A DNA stretch of 64,000 bases from JAMXLO01 sp036265005. Its GTDB lineage: Bacteria; Pseudomonadota; Alphaproteobacteria; Acetobacterales; Acetobacteraceae. The first letter of the stretch is position 1. Every line of letters starts with the position of its first letter. The notes below the pieces were generated by a model. It had not been told where the DNA came from. It saw only the letters and a list, made by a program, of their open reading frames with translations, and did no database searches. A program made the translations under genes and the position numbers. Positions 8,148 to 16,129 of the stretch are shown piece after piece. Location of the stretch: positions 30,226-94,225 of the forward strand of contig DATAPW010000081.1 in the NCBI GenBank assembly GCA_036265005.1, given 5' to 3'.

Positions 8148-9230
8148 ATGAAACCTCCCCATTCCAACCGCCATGGCGGTTCCGGCCGCCCGCCTTCCGA
8201 CCGCGGCCCCGACCGAAGCGGCGGCGGCCCAGGCGGCCCGTCACGCCACCACGGCCAGCATAACGACCGCCAACAGCGGCACGGGCAGGGCGCTTCCGGC
8301 CAGCCCCAGGGCGGCAACGCGCAGTACGCCCGCCCGCAGGGCCCGCGTCCGCCACGCCCGGACGGCCAGCCGGATCCGCGCGGCCCCCGCCCGCAGGGCA
8401 AGCCGTTCCAGAACCGGCCCAACCAGGACGGCCAGCAACGCGACCGGCAGCGCAACGACTTCCATCGCCCGGATCGCCAGCGCGACCACGCGCCGCGTCA
8501 ACACGCTCCTGACACGCCGCGCGGCGCAGTCTGGCTTTACGGCCTGCACTCGGTGGCCGCGGCGCTGGCCAATCCGGCCCGGCGCCTCCGCCACCTGATG
8601 CTCACCGAAGAAGCGCAGCAGACCCTCGCACAGCGCCTGCCGCAGCCCTGGCCGCTGGCGCACGAGCAGGTCGAGCGCGGCCGCCTGGATCACCTGCTCG
8701 GCCGCGACATCGCACATCAGGGCGCGGCGCTGCTGGCTGATCCGTTGGGCACTCCCAGCCTGCAGCATGTGCTGGAGCGGGCCGGCCCGCTGATCGTGCT
8801 GGATCAGGTCACCGACCCGCGCAACATCGGCGCGATCCTGCGGTCGGCAGCGGCGTTCGGCGTGGCGGCGGTGATCACCCAGGACCGCAACGCACCGGAA
8901 GAGACCGGGGCCATGGCCAAGGCAGCGTCCGGCGCGCTGGAGACCGTCCCGCTGCTGCGCGCGGTGAACATCGCGCGCACGCTGATCGCGCTGAAGGCAG
9001 CCGGCATCTGGGTGGTCGGGCTGGACGCCGGTGGCGGGGCGCTGGCCGGTCCGACGCTGGCCGACCGCCGGATCGCCCTGGTACTGGGCGCCGAGGGCGA
9101 AGGGCTCCGGCGGCTGACGCGGGAGACCTGCGACGAGATCGCCGGCCTGGCGATGAAGGGCGCGATGGAAAGCCTGAACGTCTCCGCGGCCGCCGCTGTG
9201 GCGCTCTACGAACTGGCGAGGCGCACATGA
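8148..9230 (+). CDS. rlmB: 23S rRNA (guanosine-2'-O-)-methyltransferase RlmB with long basic N-terminal extension
   Basis: A 360-residue SpoU/TrmH-family protein that 2'-O-methylates a guanosine of 23S rRNA (G2251 in E. coli) as a knotted dimer. Residues from about 125 hold the substrate-binding domain (WLYGLHSVAAAL) and the SPOUT domain with motif 1 DPRNIGAILRSAAAFGV, motif 2 LVLGAEGEGL and motif 3 ESLNVSAAAAVALYEL. Residues 1-125 are low-complexity, rich in Gly, Pro, Arg, Gln, His and Asp, and surely disordered. They may add RNA affinity. The stop overlaps the next gene's ATG by four bases. Confidence 0.92.
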   Translation: MKPPHSNRHGGSGRPPSDRGPDRSGGGPGGPSRHHGQHNDRQQRHGQGASGQPQGGNAQYARPQGPRPPRPDGQPDPRGPRPQGKPFQNRPNQDGQQRDRQRNDFHRPDRQRDHAPRQHAPDTPRGAVWLYGLHSVAAALANPARRLRHLMLTEEAQQTLAQRLPQPWPLAHEQVERGRLDHLLGRDIAHQGAALLADPLGTPSLQHVLERAGPLIVLDQVTDPRNIGAILRSAAAFGVAAVITQDRNAPEETGAMAKAASGALETVPLLRAVNIARTLIALKAAGIWVVGLDAGGGALAGPTLADRRIALVLGAEGEGLRRLTRETCDEIAGLAMKGAMESLNVSAAAAVALYELARRT

Positions 9231-10012
9231 ATGGCTACCAACCGGGCCCGGCGGCCGCCGCTCTGCATGCGGCACGGCAGCGCCGGGTGGAACTCGCGCC
9301 ACTGCCCACCGGCATCGCGCCGCGCACCGAGGCAGAAGGCGCCGCCGTGCAGCGCGCGCTGTCCCACCGCGCCGGCGCGGCGTCGCCCGGCGGCTTCAAG
9401 ATCGGCGCTACGGCCCGGCGGATGCAGGAGTATCTCGGGCTGAGCGGCCCGGCGGCCGGGTTCATGGCAGCGGGCGACCTGCATCGCAGCGGTGCCGTCG
9501 TGCCGTTTGCCAACTACCTGCGCCCGGGCGTCGAGTGCGAACTGGCGGTACGGCTGGCGCGCGACCTGCCGCCCGGTCCGTGCACGCCGGAGCAGGCCGC
9601 CGATGCGGTCGGCGAGCTGTTCGCTGCGATCGAAATCGTCGAGAACCGCTATGGCGAGCTGAAGCTGTTGGGCACGCCGACGCTGATCGGCGATCAGGTG
9701 TACCACGCGGCGGCCGTGCTCGGTGAGCCTGGTGTGCAGGACTGGCGTTCGCTCGACATCGGCAGCCTGCGCGGCCGGCTGATCGTGGATGGTCACCAGC
9801 GCGACGAAGGCGTGGGCGCCGACCTGATGGGGCACCCGATGAACTGCCTGGCCTGGCTCGCCGGTTCGTCGGTCGCGGCTGCATTCGGGGGCTTGCGGGC
9901 GGGCCAGGTGGTCATGCTGGGAAGCGTCACGCCGCCGGTCTGGTTGACCGCCCCGGCCAGCGTCACGGTGGAATTTGCGCCGCTGCCGCCGGTCCAGGTG
10001 CGTCTGGGCTGA
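9227..10012 (+). CDS. 2-keto-4-pentenoate hydratase/fumarylacetoacetate hydrolase-like protein
   Basis: A 261-residue protein of the MhpD/FahA fold, in which a metal-bound acidic cluster hydrates or cleaves keto acids. The visible metal-site pattern is GVECELAVRLARDLP at about residues 101-115 and AAIEIVENRYGELK near 138-151. The C-terminal GQVVMLGSVTPPVWL (normally VLTGS) is the conserved end of the fold. The start overlaps the rlmB stop (ATGA), so it is translationally coupled although functionally unrelated. The substrate is unknown; no meta-cleavage genes are nearby. The ATG start is fixed by the overlap. Confidence 0.88.
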   Translation: MNGYQPGPAAAALHAARQRRVELAPLPTGIAPRTEAEGAAVQRALSHRAGAASPGGFKIGATARRMQEYLGLSGPAAGFMAAGDLHRSGAVVPFANYLRPGVECELAVRLARDLPPGPCTPEQAADAVGELFAAIEIVENRYGELKLLGTPTLIGDQVYHAAAVLGEPGVQDWRSLDIGSLRGRLIVDGHQRDEGVGADLMGHPMNCLAWLAGSSVAAAFGGLRAGQVVMLGSVTPPVWLTAPASVTVEFAPLPPVQVRLG

Positions 10013-10072
10013 TTCCCGTTTGTTCGCTTAATGTTCTATTAAGCTCCTGGGCGGATACTGCCCATCGATCCA

Positions 10073-10120
10073 CACAACGCCAGAAGGGCACAACGCCAGA
10101 ATGGCACAACGCCAGAATGG
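10073..10120. repeat. Three tandem copies of a 16-base unit
   Basis: The unit CACAACGCCAGAATGG is repeated at 10073-10088 (one change, AGGG end), 10089-10104 and 10105-10120. It lies in the short leader between the hydratase gene and a small hypothetical gene that starts at 10133, so it may sit in that gene's promoter or 5' UTR. Confidence 0.88.
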
Positions 10121-10132
10121 CCCGGCAGAGGG

Positions 10133-10366
10133 ATGCGTGTCGTGTTTCCCGACTGGAACGGCTTGTCTGAAGACCTGCAGATTGCCCTCTCGCGTGAGGC
10201 GCTGACCCGCGCGGCCGTCACGGTCGCCGCCCAGGCCGAGATGCTCGCGGAAGAAATGGAACGCGGCGGGGTTGCCGATCGCGGTGGTCCCGATGCGCTG
10301 CGCCTGTTTGCGGCTGTGGTCCGGATCGGTGGCAAGGACGAACTGGCCGCAGTCGGACATGCGTAA
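10133..10366 (+). CDS. Small conserved hypothetical protein (77 aa)
   Basis: A 77-residue mostly helical, acidic protein: MRVVFPDWNGLSEDL, a central EALTRAAVTVAAQAEMLAEEME helix and a C-terminal LRLFAAVVRIGG. It has no signal peptide or membrane segment. Codon use and composition look genuine, and I have the impression of similar small proteins in Acetobacteraceae, but I cannot name a family. The ribosome binding site is GGCAGAGGG just upstream. A long frame on the other strand looks like a shadow. Confidence 0.6.
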   Translation: MRVVFPDWNGLSEDLQIALSREALTRAAVTVAAQAEMLAEEMERGGVADRGGPDALRLFAAVVRIGGKDELAAVGHA

Positions 10367-10388
10367 TGCTGCCGCCGCGGCGACCGGT

Positions 10389-10820
10389 CTAGTCCGGCTG
10401 CCAGCCCGGCGGCGCCAGTTCAAAGCCGGCAAAGGCGAACGCGGGAGCCACGACGCAACTGCACAAGGTCCATTGCCCCAGGCTGTGCGCCGATTGCCAA
10501 TGCGATGCCGGGACGACCTGTTGCAGATGCTCGCCCTGAGCCAGTGCCGGGCCGAGCCGGCATTGTGTCGTGGCGCCAATGCGCAACAGCAAGGGCGCGC
10601 CCGCCTGCCAGATCCACAACTCGGCTGCGTCGACACGATGCCAGTGGCTGCGTTCGCCATCGCGCAGCAGGAACAGGATGGCCGTGCCGGCGCCGCGCGC
10701 GCCGGCTGTGGGCGCATCGCGCCACGTCTCGCGATAATGCCCGCCTTCCGGATGCGGCTTCAGCGCAAGCGCGGCGATCACTGCCTCCGCCGGCGCGGCG
10801 GCGTCACGCAGGTCGATCAA
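10389..10820 (-). CDS. Cupin domain-containing protein (DUF985 / cupin_5 family)
   Basis: A 143-residue protein with the DUF985 pattern: a helical start (IAALALKPHPEGGHYRETW), a GTAILFLLRDGERSHWHRVDAAELW stretch with the usual histidines, and a GFELAPPGW end. The family is a small beta-barrel, and some members are linked to nucleotide-sugar or deoxynucleotide chemistry, but no function is firm. I chose TTG 10820, which overlaps the gst stop codon by four bases (TTGA) and removes an N-terminal tail that would overlap gst. The start is therefore tentative, but coupling with gst is likely. Confidence 0.85.
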   Translation of the reverse strand: MIDLRDAAAPAEAVIAALALKPHPEGGHYRETWRDAPTAGARGAGTAILFLLRDGERSHWHRVDAAELWIWQAGAPLLLRIGATTQCRLGPALAQGEHLQQVVPASHWQSAHSLGQWTLCSCVVAPAFAFAGFELAPPGWQPD

Positions 10821-11419
10821 CCGGCGTCTTTCGGCACCGTATTGGCGATACCGGGATTCTGCGCGAACGCCTCGTACCACGCGGCCAGCTTCGGATGCGT
10901 CGGCCGCCAGGGTTGCGCGGCGAAGCGGAAATCCAGGTAGCCCAGTGCGCAGGCAACGGCGATCGAGCCGATATCGACGATGCGATGCGGCGGATCGGCC
11001 TCCAGCGCGTCCAGCGTGCGATCAACCGCCGCCTTCTGGCGCGCGATCCACGCCACGCGGCCTTCATCCTGCGGCTTCATCAGTTCGCCGCGGCGCGGCA
11101 CCGACGCATCCAGAATCCCGTCGCCCATCGCCTGCAGCTTCAGCGCCCGCCAGCGCGCGGTGCCGTGTGTCGGGAACATCGCCAGTGCGTCGCCGATACT
11201 GTCGAGGTACTCGCAGATCACCGGGCTGTCGAACAGTGCGACACCATCGTCGGTGACCAACGCCGGCACCTTCGACAGGGGATTGATTGCGACGAAGTCC
11301 GGCGGCGATGCGTTGGCATCCGTCGGCACGAGTTCGATCTGCCCGTCGATCTCACGCGTGATCGCGCAGGCGCGGACCTTGCGCACATAAGGGCTGGTCG
11401 CGGAGAAGCTCAGCTTCAC
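10817..11419 (-). CDS. Glutathione S-transferase family protein
   Basis: A 200-residue protein with the cytosolic GST layout: an N-terminal thioredoxin-like domain (KLSFSATSPYVRKVRACAI, PLSKVPALVTDDG, VALFDSPVICEYLD) to about residue 80 and an all-helical C-terminal domain ending HPKLAAWYEAFAQNPGI. The SP-(Y/F)-VRKVR motif places a serine at the usual glutathione-activating position. The P-alpha-loop motif KVPALV and the cis-proline are present. It lies 12 bases after gloB, a second glutathione enzyme, so the two form a small glutathione-linked transcription unit with the cupin gene. Confidence 0.93.
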   Translation of the reverse strand: MKLSFSATSPYVRKVRACAITREIDGQIELVPTDANASPPDFVAINPLSKVPALVTDDGVALFDSPVICEYLDSIGDALAMFPTHGTARWRALKLQAMGDGILDASVPRRGELMKPQDEGRVAWIARQKAAVDRTLDALEADPPHRIVDIGSIAVACALGYLDFRFAAQPWRPTHPKLAAWYEAFAQNPGIANTVPKDAG

Positions 11420-11431
11420 GGCCGATCTCCG

Positions 11432-12157
11432 TCAGAACTTGTCCTTCTTGGCGCGCACGTCAGCCAGCGCGGCGGCGTTCGGTGCGCGCAGGAACGGATT
11501 GGCGGCGAGTTCATCCGACATCACCGAAGGCAGTGTCGGTTGCCCGGCCGCGCGCTGCTGGTGCGCCTGTGCCGCGCGCGCCTTCAGCGCTGCATTGTCC
11601 GGATCGACGCTGAGCGCGAACTTCGCATTGCTCTCGGTATATTCGTGCCCGCAGCAGACCTTCGTCCCGCCCGGCAGCGCCTTGAGCTTGGCCAGCGAGG
11701 CGAACATCTCCGCCGCGTTGCCCTCGATCAGCCGGCCGCAGCCCAGGCTGAACAGCGTATCGCCGGACAGCAGGACCTCGCCGTCGGGAAAGAAATAGTT
11801 GATCTGGCCGCGCGTGTGGCCCGGCGTGTCGATCACCCGGGCGGATGCACTGCCGAACGCGACGGTGTCGCCTTCCTTCACCGCCTGGTCCAGTTTGGGC
11901 AGCCGATGCGCATCCGCGGCGGCGCCGACCACCTTGGCGCCGAAGCGCGCACGCACTTCGTCCACGCCGGCGATGTGGTCCGAGTGGTGGTGCGTCAGCA
12001 GGATCAAGTCGAGCCTGCCTCCCGCACGCTCCAGCGCGGCGATCACCGGCTTGGCATCCGCCGGGTCGCAGATGGCAACCGCTCCGGTGCCGCTGTCGCG
12101 CAGCATCCAGGCATAGTTGTCGGACAGGATGGGGACGGGTTCTGCTGTGACTGTCAT
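11432..12157 (-). CDS. gloB: Hydroxyacylglutathione hydrolase (glyoxalase II)
   Basis: A 241-residue metallo-beta-lactamase-fold enzyme that hydrolyses S-D-lactoylglutathione in methylglyoxal detoxification. The binuclear metal motif THHHSDH is at residues 55-61. Further ligands are in DTPGHTRG (His) and LSGDTLF (Asp), and the last His is in CCGHEYT. The C-terminal helical region (ESNAKFALSVDPDN, TLPSVMSDELAANPFLR) is specific to glyoxalase II. It is divergent from a methyltransferase gene 62 bases away and upstream of gst. Confidence 0.95.
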   Translation of the reverse strand: MTVTAEPVPILSDNYAWMLRDSGTGAVAICDPADAKPVIAALERAGGRLDLILLTHHHSDHIAGVDEVRARFGAKVVGAAADAHRLPKLDQAVKEGDTVAFGSASARVIDTPGHTRGQINYFFPDGEVLLSGDTLFSLGCGRLIEGNAAEMFASLAKLKALPGGTKVCCGHEYTESNAKFALSVDPDNAALKARAAQAHQQRAAGQPTLPSVMSDELAANPFLRAPNAAALADVRAKKDKF

Positions 12158-12219
12158 GCCTGGATGCTAGCAGCCCTGGGGGCCGCGGGAAACCGCCGGA
12201 TGTGCTATGGGTTCGTGCC

Positions 12220-12930
12220 ATGGCGGCGGACGCGCATGCGGCGGCGGATTTCTACGGCACTGCCCGCGGGGCGGTGACGGCCCGGCTGCTGCGCGAAAGG
12301 CTGACTGTCCTGTGGCCGGATCTGTCCGGCCAGTCGGTACTCGGCATCGGCTTTGCCGCCCCATACCTGCGGCTTTGGCGCGAGCAGGCGGCGCGCTGCA
12401 TTGCGCTGACGCCGGCGCAGATGGGCGCCGCGCGCTGGCCGGTCGGCGCGCCGAACCTGTCATGTACGGCCGAGGAGGACGCACTGCCGTTTCCCGACCT
12501 GATGTTCGATCGCGTGCTGCTGGTGCATGGGTTGGAGGCGGCGGAGAGCGCCCGGCGCATGCTGCGCGAGACCTGGCGGGTGCTGAAGGATGACGGGCGG
12601 CTGCTGGTGATCGCGCCCAACCGCAGCGGTATGTGGGCGCACCTGGAAAGCACCCCGTTCGGCCATGGCCAGCCATATTCATTCGGCCAGATCGGCCGGC
12701 TGCTGGCGGCGTCGCTGTATCGTGTGGAGCGGCGGGACACCGCGCTGTACCTGCCGCCGTCGAACTGGCGGCTGGTGCTGCGCGGGTCGCCCGTGCTGGA
12801 GCGCACCGGACGGCGCCTGTTGCCCGGCTTCGCCGGCGTCACCATTACCGAGGCCGTGAAGGACATCTACGCGGCGATGCCGGTGCAGGCCGTTGCGCGC
12901 CGCCGGCTGGTGCTGGCCGAGGCCGCGTAG
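12220..12930 (+). CDS. Class I SAM-dependent methyltransferase, divergent from gloB
   Basis: A 236-residue protein with a methyltransferase type 11-like layout: SVLGIGFAAPYLRLW (degenerate SAM motif I, GIGFAAP in place of GxGxG), the acidic-hydrophobic DALPFPDLMFDRVLLVHGLEAA stretch and RMLRETWRVLKDDGRLLVIAPNRSGMW. This protein type sits divergent to gloB in many alphaproteobacteria. The substrate is unknown. I prefer ATG 12220; a GTG at 12202 in the same frame would add six residues. Confidence 0.87.
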   Translation: MAADAHAAADFYGTARGAVTARLLRERLTVLWPDLSGQSVLGIGFAAPYLRLWREQAARCIALTPAQMGAARWPVGAPNLSCTAEEDALPFPDLMFDRVLLVHGLEAAESARRMLRETWRVLKDDGRLLVIAPNRSGMWAHLESTPFGHGQPYSFGQIGRLLAASLYRVERRDTALYLPPSNWRLVLRGSPVLERTGRRLLPGFAGVTITEAVKDIYAAMPVQAVARRRLVLAEAA

Positions 12931-12974
12931 TTCATCGGCCGCGCGTCGCCATGCTCGCGCAGGCCAGCATCCAG

Positions 12975-13007
12975 GCGGTCACCACCGGACGTTCCGGCAC
13001 TGACCGC
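12975..13007 (-). terminator. Nested GC-rich hairpin after the small membrane protein gene
   Basis: GCGGTCA (12975-12981) pairs with TGACCGC (13001-13007), and an inner CCGGA/TCCGG stem closes around CGT. It lies 12 bases downstream of the stop of the 52-residue protein gene on the minus strand. There is no T tract, so it may be a terminator or 3' RNA protector. Confidence 0.5.
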
Positions 13008-13018
13008 TGCGGCAATCG

Positions 13019-13177
13019 TCAGGCGAACTGGCCGAGCAACGCGAGCGCCCCGATCAGCAATGCGCTGGACATCGCCACGCCGATCAGCACGATCGGATGC
13101 GGTTCGATGGCACGGCCGATCGGATCGCCGTACCCATGGGTCTCGTACCAACCGGGATCCAGGACATAGGGCAGCAT
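13019..13177 (-). CDS. Small single-span membrane protein (52 aa)
   Basis: A 52-residue protein starting MLPYVLDPGWYETHGYGDPI, with a C-terminal hydrophobic segment (IVLIGVAMSSALLIGALALL) and ending GQFA. The upstream AAAGGAACAG gives a ribosome binding site eight bases from ATG 13177. It begins 18 bases after the stop of the DUF1127 gene on the same strand, so the pair is likely cotranscribed. The soluble start and single span predict an inner-membrane protein. Small proteins of this design are common in alphaproteobacteria, but I cannot assign a family or function. Confidence 0.7.
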   Translation of the reverse strand: MLPYVLDPGWYETHGYGDPIGRAIEPHPIVLIGVAMSSALLIGALALLGQFA

Positions 13178-13195
13178 CGGACTGTTCCTTTCCGT

Positions 13196-13417
13196 TCAGC
13201 CACGCCAGAACGGCTTGGCGAGTTCGTTGTGCACGACCGCACGGGACAGGCCCGCGTCGCGCAGGTCGCGGTCTTCCCACCGCTCCAGCTCGGCGCGTTC
13301 GCGCGCCCGGCGCCGCCAGAGCCTGAACGCGTCGGCGATGCTTTCGGCAGCGGCAGCGAACCGGCGCGCCAGGTGGGACGTTGCATGTGCACCCGACCGG
13401 GTGGTTGCGGTGGCCAT
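13196..13417 (-). CDS. DUF1127 domain-containing small protein
   Basis: A 73-residue basic protein. The C-terminal half carries the DUF1127 (YjiS-like) signature: RAELERWEDRDLRDAGLSR and a final AKPFWRG. Larger DUF1127 proteins and short arginine-rich ones occur in many alphaproteobacteria; some short members affect phosphate or RNA metabolism and bind RNA. The ribosome binding site GGAGGGCTCC lies directly upstream of ATG 13417. It is divergent from the LysR gene and shares a 109-base promoter region with it. The 52-residue membrane protein follows. Confidence 0.88.
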   Translation of the reverse strand: MATATTRSGAHATSHLARRFAAAAESIADAFRLWRRRARERAELERWEDRDLRDAGLSRAVVHNELAKPFWRG

Positions 13418-13526
13418 TGGAGCCCTCCATCGCTGACGGGTTCAAAATGCCCGTTGGGTTGTCATATGGCGGCAACCTCCACATCATTCCAATCGATAGT
13501 TGAAATTCACTACATCGGTGGAATCG

Positions 13527-14453
13527 ATGAACCTCGCTGCCCTCGACCTGAACCTGCTGGTCGCCTTCGAGGCGCTGCTCGCCGAACGCAACGTTACCCG
13601 TGCCGGCCAGCGCATCGGCCTCGGCCAGCCGGCGATGAGCGCGGCCCTGGCGCGTCTGCGGCTGATCTTCAAGGACGAGCTGCTCGTGCGCGTGCCCGGC
13701 GCACCGATGCGTCCGACAAGCAAGGCGGCGGCGTTGTATCGCCCGGTCAGCGACGTGCTGGCGCGGGTGCGCCAGGTGTTCGACGCCGAGACCGAGTTCG
13801 ATCCCGCTGCGGCGCGTGCGGTGTTCCGCATCGCCACCAGCGATCATCCGGGAACCCTGGTGCTGCCGCGATTCCTCGAGGTGCTGTCCCGCACGGCGCC
13901 GGGCATCGACGTGCGGCTGTTCGCGCTGGACAAGCGCGATGCCTTCGACCTGGTGGACCGCAACGAGATCGACCTGGTGATCGGCTCGTTCCGCAACATC
14001 CCCAAGCGCATCCGCCGCCAGCGGCTATACACCGATGGCTACGTCTGTATCGCACATCGTGACAATCCGCATCTGGGCAGGCGGCGCACCATGACATTGG
14101 ACGCCTATGTGGCCGCGCCGCATGTTCTGGTCACGCTCGCAGCCGACGATCGAGGCGTGGTGGACGAGGTGCTGGCCAGCCGCGGTCTGCGCCGGCGCGT
14201 CGCCGTGACGGTATCGGATTTCCACCTGGTCCCGCGCATCGTCGAACGCACCGACATGATCGGCCACCTGCCGCGCCGTATTGCCGCCGAGTTGACGCGC
14301 GGGTTCAATCTGGCGGTGCTGCCGACGCCGGTGGCGTTGCCGGCCTGGAATGTCGACGTGTTCTGGGGCGGCGTATCCGATGCCGAGCCGGGGGCAAAAT
14401 GGTTCCGCTCGCGGTTGTTCGAGATCGGCCGCGAGATCGAGGCGAGCCAGTAG
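13527..14453 (+). CDS. LysR-family transcriptional regulator
   Basis: A 308-residue LysR-type regulator. The N-terminal winged helix-turn-helix covers about residues 1-60 (LNLLVAFEALLAERNVTRAGQRIGLGQPAMSAALARLRLIF). A PBP2-type effector domain follows (FRIATSDHPGTLVLPRFLEVL, DLVIGSFRNIPKRIRRQRLYTDGYVCIAHRDNP). The closest look is to the NodD/PcpR-like subgroup that senses aromatic or carboxylate ligands. I chose ATG 13527 for its GGTGG site and the usual MNLAALDLNLL start. It is followed after 17 bases by an amidohydrolase, its likely target or partner. Confidence 0.92.
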   Translation: MNLAALDLNLLVAFEALLAERNVTRAGQRIGLGQPAMSAALARLRLIFKDELLVRVPGAPMRPTSKAAALYRPVSDVLARVRQVFDAETEFDPAAARAVFRIATSDHPGTLVLPRFLEVLSRTAPGIDVRLFALDKRDAFDLVDRNEIDLVIGSFRNIPKRIRRQRLYTDGYVCIAHRDNPHLGRRRTMTLDAYVAAPHVLVTLAADDRGVVDEVLASRGLRRRVAVTVSDFHLVPRIVERTDMIGHLPRRIAAELTRGFNLAVLPTPVALPAWNVDVFWGGVSDAEPGAKWFRSRLFEIGREIEASQ

Positions 14454-14470
14454 CGGGGAGGATGGGTGGG

Positions 14471-15433
14471 ATGATCTGCGACGTCCATGCGCACTATATT
14501 CCGAAGGCGTTCGGCGACTTCATGGGCGATCGCTTCTCGCCCCGTGTCGGCATTGCGGCAAAGACCGGCATCGCGAAGCACCCGGTGTCGGATTCGCCCG
14601 CCGACATCCAGGGTCGGCTGGAACTGATGGATGCTGCCGGCGTCGAGACGCAGATCCTGTCGCCGCATCGGCCACCCTATCTGCCCGACGAAGCCGAATG
14701 CGTGCAGGCACTGCACCTGCTGAACGACGGCTACGCCGAGTTGGCAGCGCGTTATCCCGGGCGCATCGCGTCGTACGTGATGCTGCCGCTGCCGCACATC
14801 GACGCGTCGTTGCGCGAGATGGCGCGCGGCCTCGATCAACTCGGCTGCGTCGGCGTGAACATGAACATCTCGTGCCTGGGGCGATCGATCGCCGAGGCGG
14901 ACTTCGAGCCGATCTATGCGGAGATGAACCGGCGCGGCGCGATCCTGTTCGTGCATCCGTCGGTGACCGGGGTGTGTTCGCCGGTGATCAACGACTGGGG
15001 GTTCCGCGCGGCGATCGGCAACTCGGTGGAGGATGCGATGTTCGTCGCGCACATGATCGCGCGGCAGATTCCGCATCGCTACCCGAACATCCGCTTCATC
15101 GTGCCGCATCTCGGCGGTCCGATTCCGATGCTGCTGAACCGGCTGGACCTGCAGGGCGTGCGCGACCTGGGCGGCCTCGCGGAATTGCCGAGTGTGACCG
15201 CTCGGCGATTTTGGTACGACACTGTGTGCTACGGATCCAAGGCCGCGCTCACCTGCGCCTGCGAGGCGTTCGGCGCCGAAAAGCTGGTGACCGGTAGCGA
15301 TTATCCGGTGCTGCAGGACTACGAGGAATACCGCGAGACGTTCGCGTTCATCGAGCGTCTGGGATTGCCGGCGGAGGCTGCCGATCGGATCCTGCACCAT
15401 AATGCACAGGCGCTGTTCGGCTTTCCGCATTAG
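14471..15433 (+). CDS. Amidohydrolase family protein (ACMSD-like metal-dependent hydrolase/decarboxylase)
   Basis: A 320-residue amidohydrolase-2 protein. The HxH metal motif is ICDVHAHYIPKAFGDF at the N-terminus. Further motifs are FVHPS, the histidine in FIVPHLGGPIPML and the aspartate in LVTGSDYPVLQDY. This pattern matches the ACMSD/5-carboxyvanillate or gamma-resorcylate decarboxylase group, which cleaves C-C bonds on Zn or Mn. I chose ATG 14471, nine bases after GGGGAGG. It follows the LysR gene directly and probably forms a regulator-enzyme pair for an aromatic or heterocyclic acid. Confidence 0.9.
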   Translation: MICDVHAHYIPKAFGDFMGDRFSPRVGIAAKTGIAKHPVSDSPADIQGRLELMDAAGVETQILSPHRPPYLPDEAECVQALHLLNDGYAELAARYPGRIASYVMLPLPHIDASLREMARGLDQLGCVGVNMNISCLGRSIAEADFEPIYAEMNRRGAILFVHPSVTGVCSPVINDWGFRAAIGNSVEDAMFVAHMIARQIPHRYPNIRFIVPHLGGPIPMLLNRLDLQGVRDLGGLAELPSVTARRFWYDTVCYGSKAALTCACEAFGAEKLVTGSDYPVLQDYEEYRETFAFIERLGLPAEAADRILHHNAQALFGFPH

Positions 15434-15439
15434 GCCAGT

Positions 15440-15462
15440 GATGGAAGGTCGGACCGTCCATC
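15440..15462. terminator. Hairpin between convergent genes
   Basis: GATGGA and TCCATC arms, with an inner GGTC/GGACC-type stem, lie between the convergent amidohydrolase and PPOX genes and overlap the PPOX stop codon. It could end transcription from both sides. Confidence 0.4.
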
Positions 15463-15862
15463 AGCTCATGCCCTGGACGGAGAACACGGTGATCTCGAAC
15501 ATCACCCGCACATCGCCGGCCTGGGCGTAAGGGTTCTTGTCCACCCCCAGATACTTGTGCGCCAGACTATCGATATGCGCCGCGGCCACCTCGTCTTCCC
15601 GCACGCGCGTCACGGTGCCGCGCAATTGGACGTATCGATCGGAATTGTCCGGATCCATGATGGACAGTGCAACTTTCGCGCCCTGTATCATGTTCCGCAC
15701 CTTGACCCGCCCGCGTGCCGAGTTCACGCGGATCTTGCCGTCGACGTAGTCGAACCAGACCGGCGTATTCTGCGGAGACCCGTCGGGCATCACGGTCGCC
15801 AAATGCGCGAACGCCTTCTTGCGCAGCAACAGGTCCAGGTAGATGTCGGGAATCTCGGTCAT
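15461..15862 (-). CDS. PPOX-class flavin/F420-type split-barrel protein
   Basis: A 133-residue pyridoxamine 5'-phosphate oxidase-fold protein: FAHLATVMPDGSPQNTPVWFDYVDGKIRVNS, KVRNMIQGAKVALSIMDPDN and YVQLRGTVTRV are the typical barrel strands. Members bind FMN, F420 or haem, and many reduce xenobiotics; this one ends near residue 133 as a minimal domain. The motif TPVWFDY is typical of the F420-dependent family. The start ATG 15862 has AAGGAGG upstream. It is convergent with the amidohydrolase gene. Confidence 0.87.
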   Translation of the reverse strand: MTEIPDIYLDLLLRKKAFAHLATVMPDGSPQNTPVWFDYVDGKIRVNSARGRVKVRNMIQGAKVALSIMDPDNSDRYVQLRGTVTRVREDEVAAAHIDSLAHKYLGVDKNPYAQAGDVRVMFEITVFSVQGMS

Positions 15863-15993
15863 TGGTCGCGGCCTCCTTGCCTGCAAGCATATCGGGTGAA
15901 GCACCGCGACGCGATACAGCGCCACCATCCTTGGGCGATGTGGGGATGGTCATGGCGCGAGCGGCTGTTGCTTTCCGTATTGTGGCCTTCTGC

Positions 15994-16063
15994 GACCCAT
16001 GCGTTGCCCCGACTGTCATGGCCGGGGCACGCCCGGCCATGACAGTGGGATCGATGAGTCGCT
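15994..16063 (+). repeat. Palindromic repeat, copy A (long form)
   Basis: A 70-base element beginning GACCCATGCGTTGCCCC and ending GTGGGATCGATGAGTCGCT. It contains a perfect 15-base stem (16012-16026 with 16032-16046, ACTGTCATGGCCGGG) around a five-base loop. It lies downstream of the minus-strand EamA gene and may act as its terminator. A shorter inverted copy is at 17272-17324. Confidence 0.88.
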
Positions 16064-16129
16064 ATCGACGAGCGTTGGTATCATCGCACGAAATAGCCGG
16101 TCTGCTGGCCGGCCAGGAGAGGGCAGGCG

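Noticed and set aside
14105..15430. 441-codon minus-strand open frame
   Set aside because: Antisense to the LysR and amidohydrolase genes; both plus-strand proteins are clearly real.
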